From the NCBI GenBank assembly GCA_019359035.1, contig JAHHIC010000108.1, positions 95,415 through 159,414 on the forward strand: DNA of 64,000 nt, given 5' to 3'. A program made the position numbers and the translations under genes. Below are positions 54,303 through 63,201 of this stretch, piece after piece. The DNA comes from Scytonematopsis contorta HA4267-MV1. GTDB lineage: Bacteria; Cyanobacteriota; Cyanobacteriia; Cyanobacteriales; Nostocaceae. The notes beneath the pieces are model-generated. The model saw nothing but the letters and a program-made list of their open reading frames with translations. It had not been told where the DNA came from and searched no databases. How positions within the stretch are numbered: the first letter of the stretch is position 1; each line of letters starts with the position of its first letter.

Positions 54303-54459
54303 AGATTTATGGTTGGGTAATAAGCCAAAGGGTGGATTAAGTAAGCGAAACTATAAAATTTCTTTATAACTTCAGGGAGAGGTACAAAAAGCTGCTGAAT
54401 GGAATTCTAGGTGTTAGGGACAATTAAGTTCTAATTTCAATCAAATAAGTCTAGATTCT
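54303..54459. other. Promoter region of the HDO-methyltransferase pair
   Basis: About 160 bp before the gene at 54460. AT-rich, no repeat. No clear ribosome site precedes the ATG. Confidence 0.3.
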
Positions 54460-55566
54460 ATGCAAAGCCAATCAGCAACTTTAAGTGCGGTGAATAACTA
54501 CGACACTGCAGAAAAACAATTTATAAATTTTTTAAACTTAGAAAATTTAGATATAAAGCTAGATGAACAACCTAGTTTAGTGATTGATTTTGAAAATGCA
54601 CTTTCGAGAGCAATCGTAAACGCTTATGAAAAAAATTTAGGGGACGAAAGCGCACATCTTTTTTTGCAACGTATATTGTATCGGATAAATCGCTTAAATC
54701 TTTTTTGGTATGATGACTTAGCACATTACACTAATGAACGCTCGATATATTTACAAAAATGGCGTAATAAAATAGAAACAGCTTGGCAAAAGTGGGAGCT
54801 AGCACAAATCGATGTGAACGAATTGCAACAATTAAGTGTTGAAGATTCTAAACAAGCATTAAGAGAGCGTTATTCAATTGATGTAAACCCACCGCTTTCA
54901 CCAATGTGCCGTTATCTTCGGGAAGAAATGACAGAAGCGGGTTATTCTCATTTGCTAGCAATTGCTTCCTTTGATGGCTTAGTGGAAGGTAGTCGTCTTT
55001 CGCGTATTCTGGGTGGAGCTGCAAATGAAGTTCAATGTACTTTAGTGCGAGTACTCTTAGAAGAATATGGAAACGGTCGTTATTCTCGTAAGCACTCGAC
55101 ATTTTTTGCTCATATGCTATCTGAGTTTGGCTTAAGCACTGAACCAGAAAAGTATTTCGATATAGTTCCTTGGGAAGTTTTAGCAGCAGCAAATCATAAT
55201 TTTTTGTTGACTGAATGTAAACGTTATTTTCTTCGTTACAATGGTGGATTAGCATACTTTGAAATTGCGGGTCCCGCTGCATACAGAAATTATCTTGCAG
55301 CAGCACAACGTTTGGAACTTTCTGATGCAGCAATGGGCTATTGGGAGTTACATATTAGAGAAGATGAGCGTCACGGAATTTGGATGTTAGAAGATGTAGC
55401 TTTACCCTTAGCTTCTATGTATCCTAACGATGCTTGGCAATTGGTATTGGGATATGAACAGGAAAAATTGATAGGTGAACGAGCAGCAAAAGCAGTAGTT
55501 CATTCTATTCGTGAAAGCGAGCAGAGTAATTTTTTAAGGGAAGAACTACAAAGAGCAAGAAATTAA
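54460..55566 (+). CDS. HDO-fold iron-containing redox enzyme
   Basis: 368 residues. A ~150-residue N-terminal part precedes the HDO domain. Metal-ligand helices carry LLEEYGNGRYSRKHSTFF (Glu near 200, His 211) and HIREDERHGIWMLED (His 298, Asp 302, His 305), matching the E-x-H and H-x3-D/E-x2-H patterns of diiron HDO oxygenases such as BesC, UndA and SznF. Such enzymes oxidise or fragment amino acids, fatty acids or amines, and often sit in small natural-product pathways. Substrate unknown. The next gene is a methyltransferase on the same strand, 85 bp away. Confidence 0.75.
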   Translation: MQSQSATLSAVNNYDTAEKQFINFLNLENLDIKLDEQPSLVIDFENALSRAIVNAYEKNLGDESAHLFLQRILYRINRLNLFWYDDLAHYTNERSIYLQKWRNKIETAWQKWELAQIDVNELQQLSVEDSKQALRERYSIDVNPPLSPMCRYLREEMTEAGYSHLLAIASFDGLVEGSRLSRILGGAANEVQCTLVRVLLEEYGNGRYSRKHSTFFAHMLSEFGLSTEPEKYFDIVPWEVLAAANHNFLLTECKRYFLRYNGGLAYFEIAGPAAYRNYLAAAQRLELSDAAMGYWELHIREDERHGIWMLEDVALPLASMYPNDAWQLVLGYEQEKLIGERAAKAVVHSIRESEQSNFLREELQRARN

Positions 55567-55651
55567 GCACTTATCTGTAAAAGCTTTTGAGTAAATCAGC
55601 ACCATCGCTTCAAACATCTTTGTTATCAAAATAATAGGAGAATTTCCTTCA

Positions 55652-56347
55652 ATGAAAGAAGTATTTTACTGTCCGGAAGAATCTACTTTTTATGCTAATT
55701 GTTTAGAAAGTCTGTTATTAAGAAATTGCGAAAATTCAGAATCTATTATTGAATTTGGTTCAGGAGATGGTAGTCCTGTTATCAATTCCTTATTAAGAAA
55801 CCAATTTGATGGTGTAATACATGGATTTGAATTAAATACAGCAGCATGTAAAGCAGCAAACTTAACGATTGATGAGTATAAATTAAGTGATAAGTATATA
55901 ATTTACAATTCATCTTTATTTGAATCATCTCATCCCGAATCAGAGTATTTGATAGCTAATCCACCTTATCTACCAGCACCAGACGATGATATCTGTATGC
56001 CGTTACTATTTGGTGGAGTTGACGGAGCAACAGTTACTAATAATTTACTGTCATTAGGCTATGATAATGCATTACTTTTAGTTTCCAGTTATTCCAATCC
56101 GGTCAATACTATTAATCATGCGAAATCATTAAATTATAATGTGGCTAGCTTTTTAGTTTTACCATTAAAGTTTGGATTCTATAGCTCTGAACCAAAAGTG
56201 AAAAATCATATTGAAGAGCTACGGAAACATAAGCAAGCGTTTTACTCTGGTGATTATTACTTTTTGGCAGGTGTTTTATTCACAAAACATCCAGAATGTC
56301 AGAGAGATTTATCCGCTGAATTGACTCAGGCTATGACTAGTTTGTGA
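55652..56347 (+). CDS. Class I SAM-dependent methyltransferase (NPPY type)
   Basis: 231 residues: the AdoMet loop IIEFGSGDGSPVINSLL, acidic motif II in IHGFELNTAACKAANL, and IANPPYLPAP (Asn 103) with the NPPY signature of N-methyltransferases acting on amide or amine nitrogen, as in HemK/PrmC. GGAG lies 10 nt before the ATG. The substrate may be a small product made by the HDO protein upstream, or a protein glutamine. The pairing is a hypothesis based on orientation and spacing. Confidence 0.75.
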   Translation: MKEVFYCPEESTFYANCLESLLLRNCENSESIIEFGSGDGSPVINSLLRNQFDGVIHGFELNTAACKAANLTIDEYKLSDKYIIYNSSLFESSHPESEYLIANPPYLPAPDDDICMPLLFGGVDGATVTNNLLSLGYDNALLLVSSYSNPVNTINHAKSLNYNVASFLVLPLKFGFYSSEPKVKNHIEELRKHKQAFYSGDYYFLAGVLFTKHPECQRDLSAELTQAMTSL

Positions 56348-56503
56348 AACACACATAAATCTTTAGCTTGGGTCGCAAAACTATATTACAGCAGTTTTCA
56401 TGTATTTAGACCACACTTAAAATACTCTTCTTTGCGTGAGATAAAATGGTTTTATTTACCTAAAAACAGATGTAATTTTAAATTTAGTGTGGGAATCTAA
56501 GAT

Positions 56504-56531
56504 GTAGAGACTAAACATGTTTAGCCTCTAC
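56504..56531. repeat. 28-bp palindrome family, copy with TAAACATGTTTA centre
   Basis: GTAGAGACTAAACATGTTTAGCCTCTAC in two halves of 14 with a single mismatched pair. It lies just beyond the stop of the gene at 56540 (minus strand) and is a likely terminator. Confidence 0.85.
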
Positions 56532-56539
56532 AGGGTCAA

Positions 56540-56848
56540 TCAGCCTCTAAGCTTTTTAGATATAAAACGAAGAGAGATTCTTTTTTTCGGAGAACTCTGA
56601 CAAGCATTGCAAGTAGAAGTTCTGGGAGCAAAATCTCGACAACTGATAGCATCTTCAGAGCAAGCAATTATTGGTTGAACTGTACACTTAAGGCGATAGT
56701 CGTTAGTGAAATATTCACATCTAGCACAGGGAACTTGATGTAGTTTTTTGATATGATTTAGCCCTTTTCTAAAACACATCAAGAAGCTTAAGACACCAAA
56801 GAATAGCATTCCCCAAGCACAGGAAAAACAAAATACTTTACCAAGCAT
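56540..56848 (-). CDS. Small cysteine-rich membrane protein
   Basis: 102 residues. One N-terminal membrane helix (FCFSCAWGMLFFGVLSFLMCF), then a soluble part with nine cysteines in all, including CARCEYF, LKC, ACSEDAISC, CRDF and CNAC. The CxxC and spaced Cys pairs suggest metal binding (zinc or iron-sulphur) or disulphides. I recall near-identical proteins in filamentous cyanobacteria but know no function. The C-terminus is strongly basic (KKRISLRFISKKLRG). Confidence 0.7.
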   Translation of the reverse strand: MLGKVFCFSCAWGMLFFGVLSFLMCFRKGLNHIKKLHQVPCARCEYFTNDYRLKCTVQPIIACSEDAISCRDFAPRTSTCNACQSSPKKRISLRFISKKLRG

Positions 56849-57653
56849 TAATAAACCTCAAGTTTATCTGGTTGAACAACAGAAAAAGATAAATAACTAG
56901 GAAATATTGGCAAAACGGGAGTTTCCTGCCCAGCAACTATATTTGACATTGGGATTATCGTATATTTGCATTATCTTTCTACTAGGATTACTGCAATTAA
57001 TACTCAACAAACTGATTATTCGCTTACCTCTCAAATTTTAGTGCAAATGTTCGCTGTTACTTTCAAGCGTCCGTCATCGCTAGCTTAGAACGGAAATATT
57101 ACCAGATGGGCAATGATGGTCAAAAAGCTTGACTGCTATAATTTTCAGGCTGCGATAGACCTTGTATATCAAGGGATAGTATAGATTACGACAAATCTTG
57201 TGACATTCTATTCCATGTAAGTCATTAACTAATTTGTAGCTTACTTTGACTACTTTATTGCAAAATAATCTTAATAATAGCTATCTTAATAAAAGTTAAT
57301 ATAATTATTTTTTTCGTAAAATGATGACATGTAGAGACGTTACATGTAACGTCTCCGTATTCTCCAGAGGCTAGGGACGGTATTTCAGCCATTAATGTCC
57401 TCAGGGGAGACCGCATTTGCCATATTTTGGAGTTTATCGCAACTTATTGCTATTAAATAGCAACTTACTAAGGTATTTATATAATATTTTGACCTTTCCA
57501 CAAGGTTTAACGCATTGTCTACGAAGGATTAGAGTACTGTCATAAATCAAAAAAATATATTTTGTTACAAAAATTCACAAAAATTGCTGCTAAATTATTT
57601 CAATAAATCTGTAAAATCAATCCAGAGCTTATTGATACATAAGCTCATTAAGC
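56849..57653. other. Long intergenic region upstream of flavodoxin
   Basis: About 800 bp, AT-rich toward flavodoxin, with stops in all frames. It holds a 28-bp-family palindrome at 57331 and, near 57590, TTATTTCAATAAATCT, an AT-rich dyad that could be a Fur-type site (guess). No gene or RNA was recognised. Confidence 0.4.
57331..57355. repeat. 28-bp palindrome family, right end cut
   Basis: GTAGAGACGTTACATGTAAC then GTCTC; the final TAC of the right arm is replaced by CGT. Otherwise identical to the perfect copy at 54275. Confidence 0.8.
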
Positions 57654-57838
57654 TGATGACTGATGACTGTTGACTGGTGACTGTTGACTGGTGACTGGTG
57701 AGTGATGACTGTGGTCAATTATCAACCGCTAACTGTCAACCGTCAACCATCAACTGTCAACCGTCAACCGTCAACTGTCAACCGTCAACCGTCAACCGTC
57801 AACCGCTAACTGTAAACAGTCAACCGTCAACCATCAAC
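57654..57838. repeat. Large bidirectional heptamer array in front of the flavodoxin gene
   Basis: 57654-57712 holds TGACTGT/TGACTGG-type heptamers; from ~57719 to 57838 about 17 heptamers run in the opposite sense (CGTCAAC, CTGTCAA). The two halves are complementary and could form a long hairpin in the mRNA leader. The array ends 15 bp before the flavodoxin ATG, leaving only CCAGGTGTAAAT as ribosome site. Confidence 0.85.
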
Positions 57839-57853
57839 AAACCAGGTGTAAAT

Positions 57854-58366
57854 ATGTCAAAAAAAATTGGTCTTTTCTTCGGTACTCAAACTGGCAATAC
57901 AGAATCGATTGCTGAAATGATTCGGGATGAATTTGGTGGTGATATCGTGACTTTAAACGATGTTTCCGGAGCTGACACTAGTGACTTCGATGATTACGAA
58001 TGCATTATCGTTGGTTGTCCGACATGGAATATCGGTGAACTACAGAGTGATTGGGATGGATTGTACCAAGAACTTGATGGTATAGATTTCAGTGGTAAAT
58101 TAGTTGCTTATTTTGGACCTGGTGACCAGATAGGCTATTCAGATAACTTCCAAGATGCAATGGGAATAATAGAAGAAAAAATTTCCGAACGTGGTGGTAA
58201 AACTGTTGGTTACTGGACTACTGATGGCTATGATTTTAATGAATCCAAAGCAATAAGAGATGGTAAATTTTGTGGTTTAGCACTTGATGAAGACAATCAG
58301 TCAGATATGACAAAAGAACGAGTCACAGCTTGGGTTAGCCAGCTAAAGCGAGAATTTGCCTTGTAA
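57854..58366 (+). CDS. isiB: Flavodoxin
   Basis: 170 residues from the ATG at 57854 (earlier in-frame starts lie within the heptamer array). FMN phosphate loop FGTQTGNTES (residues ~8-17), tryptophan loop CPTWNIGELQSDW near 57, and tyrosine loop YFGPGDQIGYSDNF near 95. It is a long-chain flavodoxin, as in cyanobacteria. It replaces ferredoxin as electron carrier from photosystem I when iron is short. The iron-binding-protein gene nearby fits. The unusual leader array may affect its expression. Confidence 0.95.
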   Translation: MSKKIGLFFGTQTGNTESIAEMIRDEFGGDIVTLNDVSGADTSDFDDYECIIVGCPTWNIGELQSDWDGLYQELDGIDFSGKLVAYFGPGDQIGYSDNFQDAMGIIEEKISERGGKTVGYWTTDGYDFNESKAIRDGKFCGLALDEDNQSDMTKERVTAWVSQLKREFAL

Positions 58367-58375
58367 AAAATATAT

Positions 58376-58403
58376 GTAGAGACTAAACATTTTACGTCTC
58401 TAC
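58376..58403. repeat. 28-bp palindrome family, copy after flavodoxin
   Basis: GTAGAGACTAAACATTTTAC then GTCTCTAC; outer arms are perfect, the centre is imperfect. Ten bp after the flavodoxin stop, so probably its terminator. Confidence 0.8.
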
Positions 58404-58572
58404 GTGGTTGCGGTTTTGTATATACGGGTGTAAATAATACATATATTACCCGTGTACTTACTTCTTAATGTTCTTATTAAAACAACGTTAAAAATAGTCA
58501 GATTTTGTTAAAACAAACATAACTTAGAAATTATGGAGTTATATATGAGTTATATACTCGTGTGGAGTATTT

Positions 58573-59310
58573 ATGCCTAATTCTTTTGACGTTCTTTGGT
58601 TAAGCGCGAGTCCAAGTTTGAAGCATTTTAACAGACCAATATTGCGCCATTTATCCAAGCATACCAAAGTTGCTGTATGGGAGTACAATCAAACTGAAGA
58701 TGAAGCCAGTTCTATTGACCAAGCAGTAACACTTTTATATGAATATTTAACCACTTGCGAAGGTCCACTTCATTTGGTGGGTCATGGAATCAGTGGAGTT
58801 TTGGGTTTAATGTTTGCCCGCAAATACCCAACATATGTTAGTTCTTTAACATTATTGGGAGTTGCAGCACAACCAGCAGAAACATGGCACGCTCATTATT
58901 ACGTACAACGCTTATTATTAGCTGCAAGTCGCGAGCAAGTTTTAGCTAACAATGTTCGTAGTTTATTTGGGAATCAACCGATATCAACAGTAAAGGAGTT
59001 AGTAAAAGCTTTAGATAAAGATTTAGAGAAATCCCCTTGTATGCACTCGCTATGTAGGATAGTCAACCTACCGCGAGGAGGAGTTTCAATGCCATTAATG
59101 GTATGTGGTTCTACAAGCGACCCAATAGTTGCACCACCTGCGCTTCATGAATGGGTAGGCTACTTAAAAAAAGAAGACACTCTTTGGGAATGTCCTACAG
59201 GCAATCACTTTTTTCATTACTTTAATCCCCAAGAAGTTGGAAATCAAATTTTAAACTTTTGGCAACACCATCAACCACAATTGCTTAAAGAATTTACACT
59301 TATGAATTAG
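58573..59310 (+). CDS. Alpha/beta hydrolase downstream of flavodoxin
   Basis: 245 residues. LHLVGHGISGVLGLMFARKYP gives the nucleophile elbow G-H-G-I-S (Gly in the place of the usual Ser, so HGIS may supply Ser two residues later), MVCGSTSDPIVAPPALHEW contains the acid, and CPTGNHFFHYF the His. An alpha/beta hydrolase often follows isiA/isiB in cyanobacteria (called isiC in some), so an iron-stress role is possible. It overlaps the convergent binding-protein gene by 4 bp. Confidence 0.75.
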   Translation: MPNSFDVLWLSASPSLKHFNRPILRHLSKHTKVAVWEYNQTEDEASSIDQAVTLLYEYLTTCEGPLHLVGHGISGVLGLMFARKYPTYVSSLTLLGVAAQPAETWHAHYYVQRLLLAASREQVLANNVRSLFGNQPISTVKELVKALDKDLEKSPCMHSLCRIVNLPRGGVSMPLMVCGSTSDPIVAPPALHEWVGYLKKEDTLWECPTGNHFFHYFNPQEVGNQILNFWQHHQPQLLKEFTLMN

Positions 59311-60242
59311 CTATTAGCAATCTTAGATAATTCTTTACAAGCTTTTTCGATAGCGTCGATACTACCTGCATTTACCAATCCGTAATAGTCTAAACTATAG
59401 ACGCGGTTGTTTTTAGTTGCTTGCAATTTATTCCAAAAAGATTCTTTTTTCAATGCTTCTAACAACCCTGTTTCTCCTCTACCTTGAGGGGGATTAACAA
59501 TAATTATGACTTCAGGGTCTGCTTCTAAGACTTTTTCAGCGGATAAAGTTACATAACCACCGATGGGGCTTTTACCTTGTAGTTCCGCTGCAACATTCGT
59601 AAGTTTAAACTGATTTAATAAATCTCCTGCCCAACTATTTTTATTGGGTGCTAAAATTGGCTGACGTTGAACTAAAACTAAAGTTTTGGGATTAGATTTT
59701 GTGCTTGTAATAAAACCCTGATAGCGGTTTAGTAAATTTTTAGGGTCAGCACCAATTTTTTGAGCTAAAGTTTTGGTTATTTCTTGTAAAGACTGCCAAC
59801 TGTTAACCTTTGTGAGTAAAGTTGGAATTTTTAACTGCTTTAACTTATCTATTGTTTGGTTGGAAAATCCCTCTGCTCCAATAACTAAATCGGGTTTAAG
59901 GGCTACAATTTTTTCTAAATTTGGAGGAGCTTGACCCTCGCTGACACGAGGAATGTCTTGGAATCTTGGGTCATTTTTAAATAAATTACTACCTGTAATT
60001 CCTACGAGTTTGCTTTTATCTAGCTGATGGGTAATATCTACAGAAAGCGAAGTTAATGCTACTACTCTTTTTGCTGATTCCTGTGTTGTTGTTTGGGAAT
60101 TACTAACAGTAGCTTCGTTAGGTGTAGAAGTACTTGCTTGTGGAGGGGTCTGAGTGGTCGTTGTAGTACAAGCGACTAACCCAAAGCTCCATAAAAATAC
60201 TATGAAATATACAAACCAACGACGATACATATTTAGATACAT
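59307..60242 (-). CDS. Iron-siderophore type ABC transporter substrate-binding lipoprotein (FecB-like)
   Basis: 311 residues: a lipoprotein signal (RRWFVYFIVFLWSFGLVAC, lipobox LVAC), a Thr-rich linker, then a two-lobed binding protein with a single long helix: VVALTSLSVDITHQLDKSKLVGIT, PPNLEKIVALKPDLVIGAEG, LNRYQGFITS and GGYVTLSAEKVLEADPEVIIIV. This is the class III family binding ferric siderophores, heme or cobalamin. No permease or ATPase gene is in the window, so partners are elsewhere. An in-frame ATG at 60230 is an equally good start. Confidence 0.85.
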   Translation of the reverse strand: MYLNMYRRWFVYFIVFLWSFGLVACTTTTTQTPPQASTSTPNEATVSNSQTTTQESAKRVVALTSLSVDITHQLDKSKLVGITGSNLFKNDPRFQDIPRVSEGQAPPNLEKIVALKPDLVIGAEGFSNQTIDKLKQLKIPTLLTKVNSWQSLQEITKTLAQKIGADPKNLLNRYQGFITSTKSNPKTLVLVQRQPILAPNKNSWAGDLLNQFKLTNVAAELQGKSPIGGYVTLSAEKVLEADPEVIIIVNPPQGRGETGLLEALKKESFWNKLQATKNNRVYSLDYYGLVNAGSIDAIEKACKELSKIANS

Positions 60243-60379
60243 ACTTAAATTTACTTCTATAGATTGAGGAAATGAGGAAATGAGAAAATGAGGAAATGAG
60301 GAAAAAATCCCTCCCAGCCAAAGACTGGGAACAGGAAATACGAGGCGATATAATTTTACATTTTAATCTCGAAATGCGA

Positions 60380-60529
60380 TTTAGAGGTCATTTATAAACT
60401 AAAAGTTAAATACACGATTGTTGGGTTAGGCGCATTTGTAGTACTTAGTTGAAGGCTCTTTAAGTCCGATGAAGCGCCGTAACCCATCACTTTTGTAGAC
60501 TTAATATTTACTTTATAAATCAGTTCTTA
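60380..60529 (+). mobile_element. 150-bp MITE-like element, left copy
   Basis: Starts TTTAGAGGTCATTTATAAAC and ends ACTTTATAAATCAGTTCTTA, giving imperfect terminal inverted repeats around ATTTATAAA. Inside, GTTGGGTTAGGCGC pairs with GCGCCGTAACCCATC, so the whole unit folds as a long imperfect hairpin. The reverse complement recurs at 60879-61027. No coding capacity. Confidence 0.75.
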
Positions 60530-60878
60530 GAGCCAGTCGCTTATATTAAAAGTCTCGACTCTTTAATGTATAGGAAAGGCAGCAACTAGCACATTTCAAA
60601 TATTCCCAAGATTGATTTGACTATGCTAATCGCCACTATCTATACAAGGCTTATTGAGAAAATATACTCTTAATTTAAGTTAAATTAATTTTAAGTAAAG
60701 TATTGTAGGTAACAAATTAGGTGAGAGATGGCAATACTTATAGTGCTACTCATAATAATCAGTAAAACTTATGTATCTATAATTAATTAAGAATTAATTG
60801 CAATAATTATAATTCACACTATTATCGATAGGTGATATTTTTGTCACTCTTTACGGGGGCAAAGCTTTTGTAGAGTAA
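60530..60878. other. AT-rich spacer between two inverted 150-bp elements
   Basis: 349 bp upstream of neither gene's start but between the FecB-like gene 5' side and dapL 3' side. No open frame of note. It contains TTAATTTAAGTTAAATTAA and similar AT palindromes near 60671. Confidence 0.45.
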
Positions 60879-61027
60879 TAAGAGCTGATTTATAAAGTAA
60901 ATATTAAGTCTACAAAAGTGATGGGTTACGGCGCTTCATCCGACTTAAAAAGCCTCCAACTAAGTCCTACAAATGCGCCTAACCCAACAATCGTGTATTT
61001 AACTTTTACTTTATAATGACCTCTAAA
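60879..61027 (-). mobile_element. 149-bp MITE-like element, right copy (inverted)
   Basis: The reverse complement of the element at 60380-60529 with about ten differences, for example TAAGAGCTGATTTATAAAG against the left-copy end. Terminal repeats and internal GGGTTA/TAACCC hairpin are preserved. It sits next to the dapL terminator. Confidence 0.75.
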
Positions 61028-61038
61028 GTAAAAAAACA

Positions 61039-61072
61039 GATACCTCAGTATATAATTTTGAGATGAGGTATC
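61039..61072 (-). terminator. Factor-independent terminator of dapL
   Basis: GATACCTCA and TGAGGTATC form a 9-bp stem. On the minus strand it is followed by CTGTTTTTT. It lies 11 bp after the dapL stop. The A-run on the other side also allows function in the opposite direction. Confidence 0.85.
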
Positions 61073-61083
61073 AAAAAAAATGA

Positions 61084-62319
61084 TTAGGATTTAAATCCTG
61101 TTGTAATTCGTTGCATTGCTTCCTCTACATTCTCGCGGTTGTTAAAAGCTGAAATCCGGAAATATCCTTCACCCGCAGCACCAAATCCGGAACCTGGTGT
61201 GCCTACTACATTGCAAATATGTAGCAATTTATCAAAGAAATCCCAACTGGTAAGTCCATTTGGTGTTTTTACCCAAACGTAAGGTGCGTTAACACCTCCG
61301 TAAACAGATAGTCCAGCAGCAGTTAATTTCTCCCGAATAATCTTGGCGTTTTCCATGTAAAAGCTAATTAGTTGCTTAACTTGTGACTGACCTTCTGGGG
61401 AATAAACGGCTTCCGCACCCCGTTGTACAATGTAGGATACGCCATTGAATTTAGTCGATTGACGGCGGTTCCAAAGTTTCCATACTTCCACATCGGAGCC
61501 ATCAGCGGAAGAAGCAATCAAAGTTTTGGGAACTACGGTTAACGCGCAACGAGTTCCAGTAAAGCCTGCATTTTTCGAGAAGGAACGAAATTCAATTGCA
61601 CAATCCCTCGCACCTTCGATTTCATAGATAGAGTGGGGTAGGTTGGGGTCGGTTATATAGGCTTCGTAAGCAGCATCAAAGAAAATTATTGAGCCATTTG
61701 CTTTAGCATACTTGACCCAAGCTTCCAAATGTTCTTTGGTCGCAGTGGCTCCTGTGGGGTTATTAGGGAAACAGAGGTAGATTAAATCGACTTTTTGGGA
61801 AGGAATTTGAGCAGTAAAATTATTTTCTGCGGATATTGGTAAATATACTAGTCCTTCATATTCTCCTTTTTCGTTCGCATCTCCTGTATGTCCTGCCATG
61901 ACGTTAGTGTCTACATACACTGGATAAACAGGGTCGGTAACAGCAATCGTATTGTTGTTGCCAAATATATCAAGAATATTACCGCAGTCACACTTGGAAC
62001 CGTCGGATATAAAAATCTCATCCGCATCGATTTGACAACCGCGAGACTGAAAGTCAAATTGAGCAATTTTTTCTCGCAACCAGCCGTACCCTTGTTCTGG
62101 CCCGTAACCTTTAAAAGAGCTTCTATCTCCCATATCTTCCACAGCTTTAATCATTGCTGTGCGACAAGCTTCGGGTAAAGGCTCGGTAACATCACCAATA
62201 CCAAGACGGATTATTTGAGCTGATTGATTTGCTTGTGCGAAACTATTGACCCGACGAGCAATTTCGGGGAATAAGTAACCAGCCTTAAGCTTGAGGTAGT
62301 TGTCGTTAATTGTTGCCAT
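61084..62319 (-). CDS. dapL: LL-diaminopimelate aminotransferase
   Basis: 411 residues. It converts tetrahydrodipicolinate directly to LL-diaminopimelate for lysine and peptidoglycan, the route used by cyanobacteria, plants and Chlamydia. Signatures: [20 protein letters not shown] at the start, [35 protein letters not shown] and the PLP lysine 249 in [12 protein letters not shown]. The ATG at 62319 gives the family length; an ATG at 62379 adds 20 atypical residues. Followed by a strong terminator. Confidence 0.97.
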   Translation of the reverse strand: MATINDNYLKLKAGYLFPEIARRVNSFAQANQSAQIIRLGIGDVTEPLPEACRTAMIKAVEDMGDRSSFKGYGPEQGYGWLREKIAQFDFQSRGCQIDADEIFISDGSKCDCGNILDIFGNNNTIAVTDPVYPVYVDTNVMAGHTGDANEKGEYEGLVYLPISAENNFTAQIPSQKVDLIYLCFPNNPTGATATKEHLEAWVKYAKANGSIIFFDAAYEAYITDPNLPHSIYEIEGARDCAIEFRSFSKNAGFTGTRCALTVVPKTLIASSADGSDVEVWKLWNRRQSTKFNGVSYIVQRGAEAVYSPEGQSQVKQLISFYMENAKIIREKLTAAGLSVYGGVNAPYVWVKTPNGLTSWDFFDKLLHICNVVGTPGSGFGAAGEGYFRISAFNNRENVEEAMQRITTGFKS

Positions 62320-62404
62320 ATTGGGTGAGCTAGATACACGTTCTGATAGCTTATAACGTTTCAGATTAACGTGATACATGTAAATCTAGTTTTAGGATTG
62401 CTGT

Positions 62405-63094
62405 ATGAACCGCAGTATTTCTGTGATTATTCCAACATTAAATGAATCTGGTAATATCCAAGCTACAATCTCCAGCGCCTTAGTGGATGATACTATAGAG
62501 GTTATTGTGGCAGATGGCGGCTCAATTGATAATACTGTTGATATCTCTCTGTCGCTAGGTGTAAAATTTATCTTATCCGATACTGGTCGCGCAAACCAAA
62601 TGAACACCGGAGCCTCTATAGCTAATGGTGATATTTTGCTATTTCTTCATGGGGACACTCGTTTGCCTGATAACTTTGATGTCATGGTCAAAGAAGTACT
62701 GCAAAAACCCGGAGTTATTGCAGGTGCTTTCAGCTTACAGATAGATGCACCACAGCGGAGTTTACGCTTAATTGAATCAGCAGTGAATTTGCGATCGCGT
62801 TTTTTACAAATGCCATATGGTGACCAAGCAATTTTTTTGAGAAGAGAAATTTTTAACGAGATAGGTAATTTTCCCCCACTACCCATTATGGAAGATTTTG
62901 AGATAATGCGTAGGCTAAAGCGCAAGGGTAAAATTGCTATTGTTGATGTGCCAGTTATCACATCAGGACGGCGATGGATAAAAAAGGGTGTTGTTAAAAC
63001 CACCATAATGAATCAAATTGCGATTATTGCCTACTTAATAGGTATTTCTCCAAGACTAATAGGAGAGTGGTATCACGGTAAAAAATCCGAGTGA
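62405..63094 (+). CDS. TIGR04283-type family 2 glycosyltransferase
   Basis: 229 residues: SVIIPTLNESGNIQATI, EVIVADGGSIDNTVDI, GRANQMNTGASIANGDILLFLHGDTRLP (HGDTR as the metal motif), and PYGDQAIFLRREIFNEIGNFP with PLPIMEDFEIMRRLKRKG. These are characteristic of the TIGR04283 group, often found near a TVP38-type membrane protein and assigned to arsenosugar or related glycolipid synthesis in some annotations. The next gene is indeed TVP38-like. Acceptor uncertain. Confidence 0.85.
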   Translation: MNRSISVIIPTLNESGNIQATISSALVDDTIEVIVADGGSIDNTVDISLSLGVKFILSDTGRANQMNTGASIANGDILLFLHGDTRLPDNFDVMVKEVLQKPGVIAGAFSLQIDAPQRSLRLIESAVNLRSRFLQMPYGDQAIFLRREIFNEIGNFPPLPIMEDFEIMRRLKRKGKIAIVDVPVITSGRRWIKKGVVKTTIMNQIAIIAYLIGISPRLIGEWYHGKKSE

Positions 63095-63201
63095 CACCTT
63101 TTAATGTCTATTTAATGCTCATCCAAGTTTAAGCAGATACCAGTAAGTATTATGATTATTTAAGCGACAAAACCAAAAATTTAAATCAAAATATAATTTC
63201 A

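Noticed and set aside
54140..54340. 66-codon frame of NRESGIG repeats after ftsI
   Set aside because: It is the translation of the GGGAATC array plus the adjoining palindrome; no start signal of its own.
57698..57853. N-terminal extension of flavodoxin (52 residues of NCQPSTV-type repeats)
   Set aside because: It is translated heptamer array; flavodoxins begin with the MSKKIGLFFGT segment at 57854.
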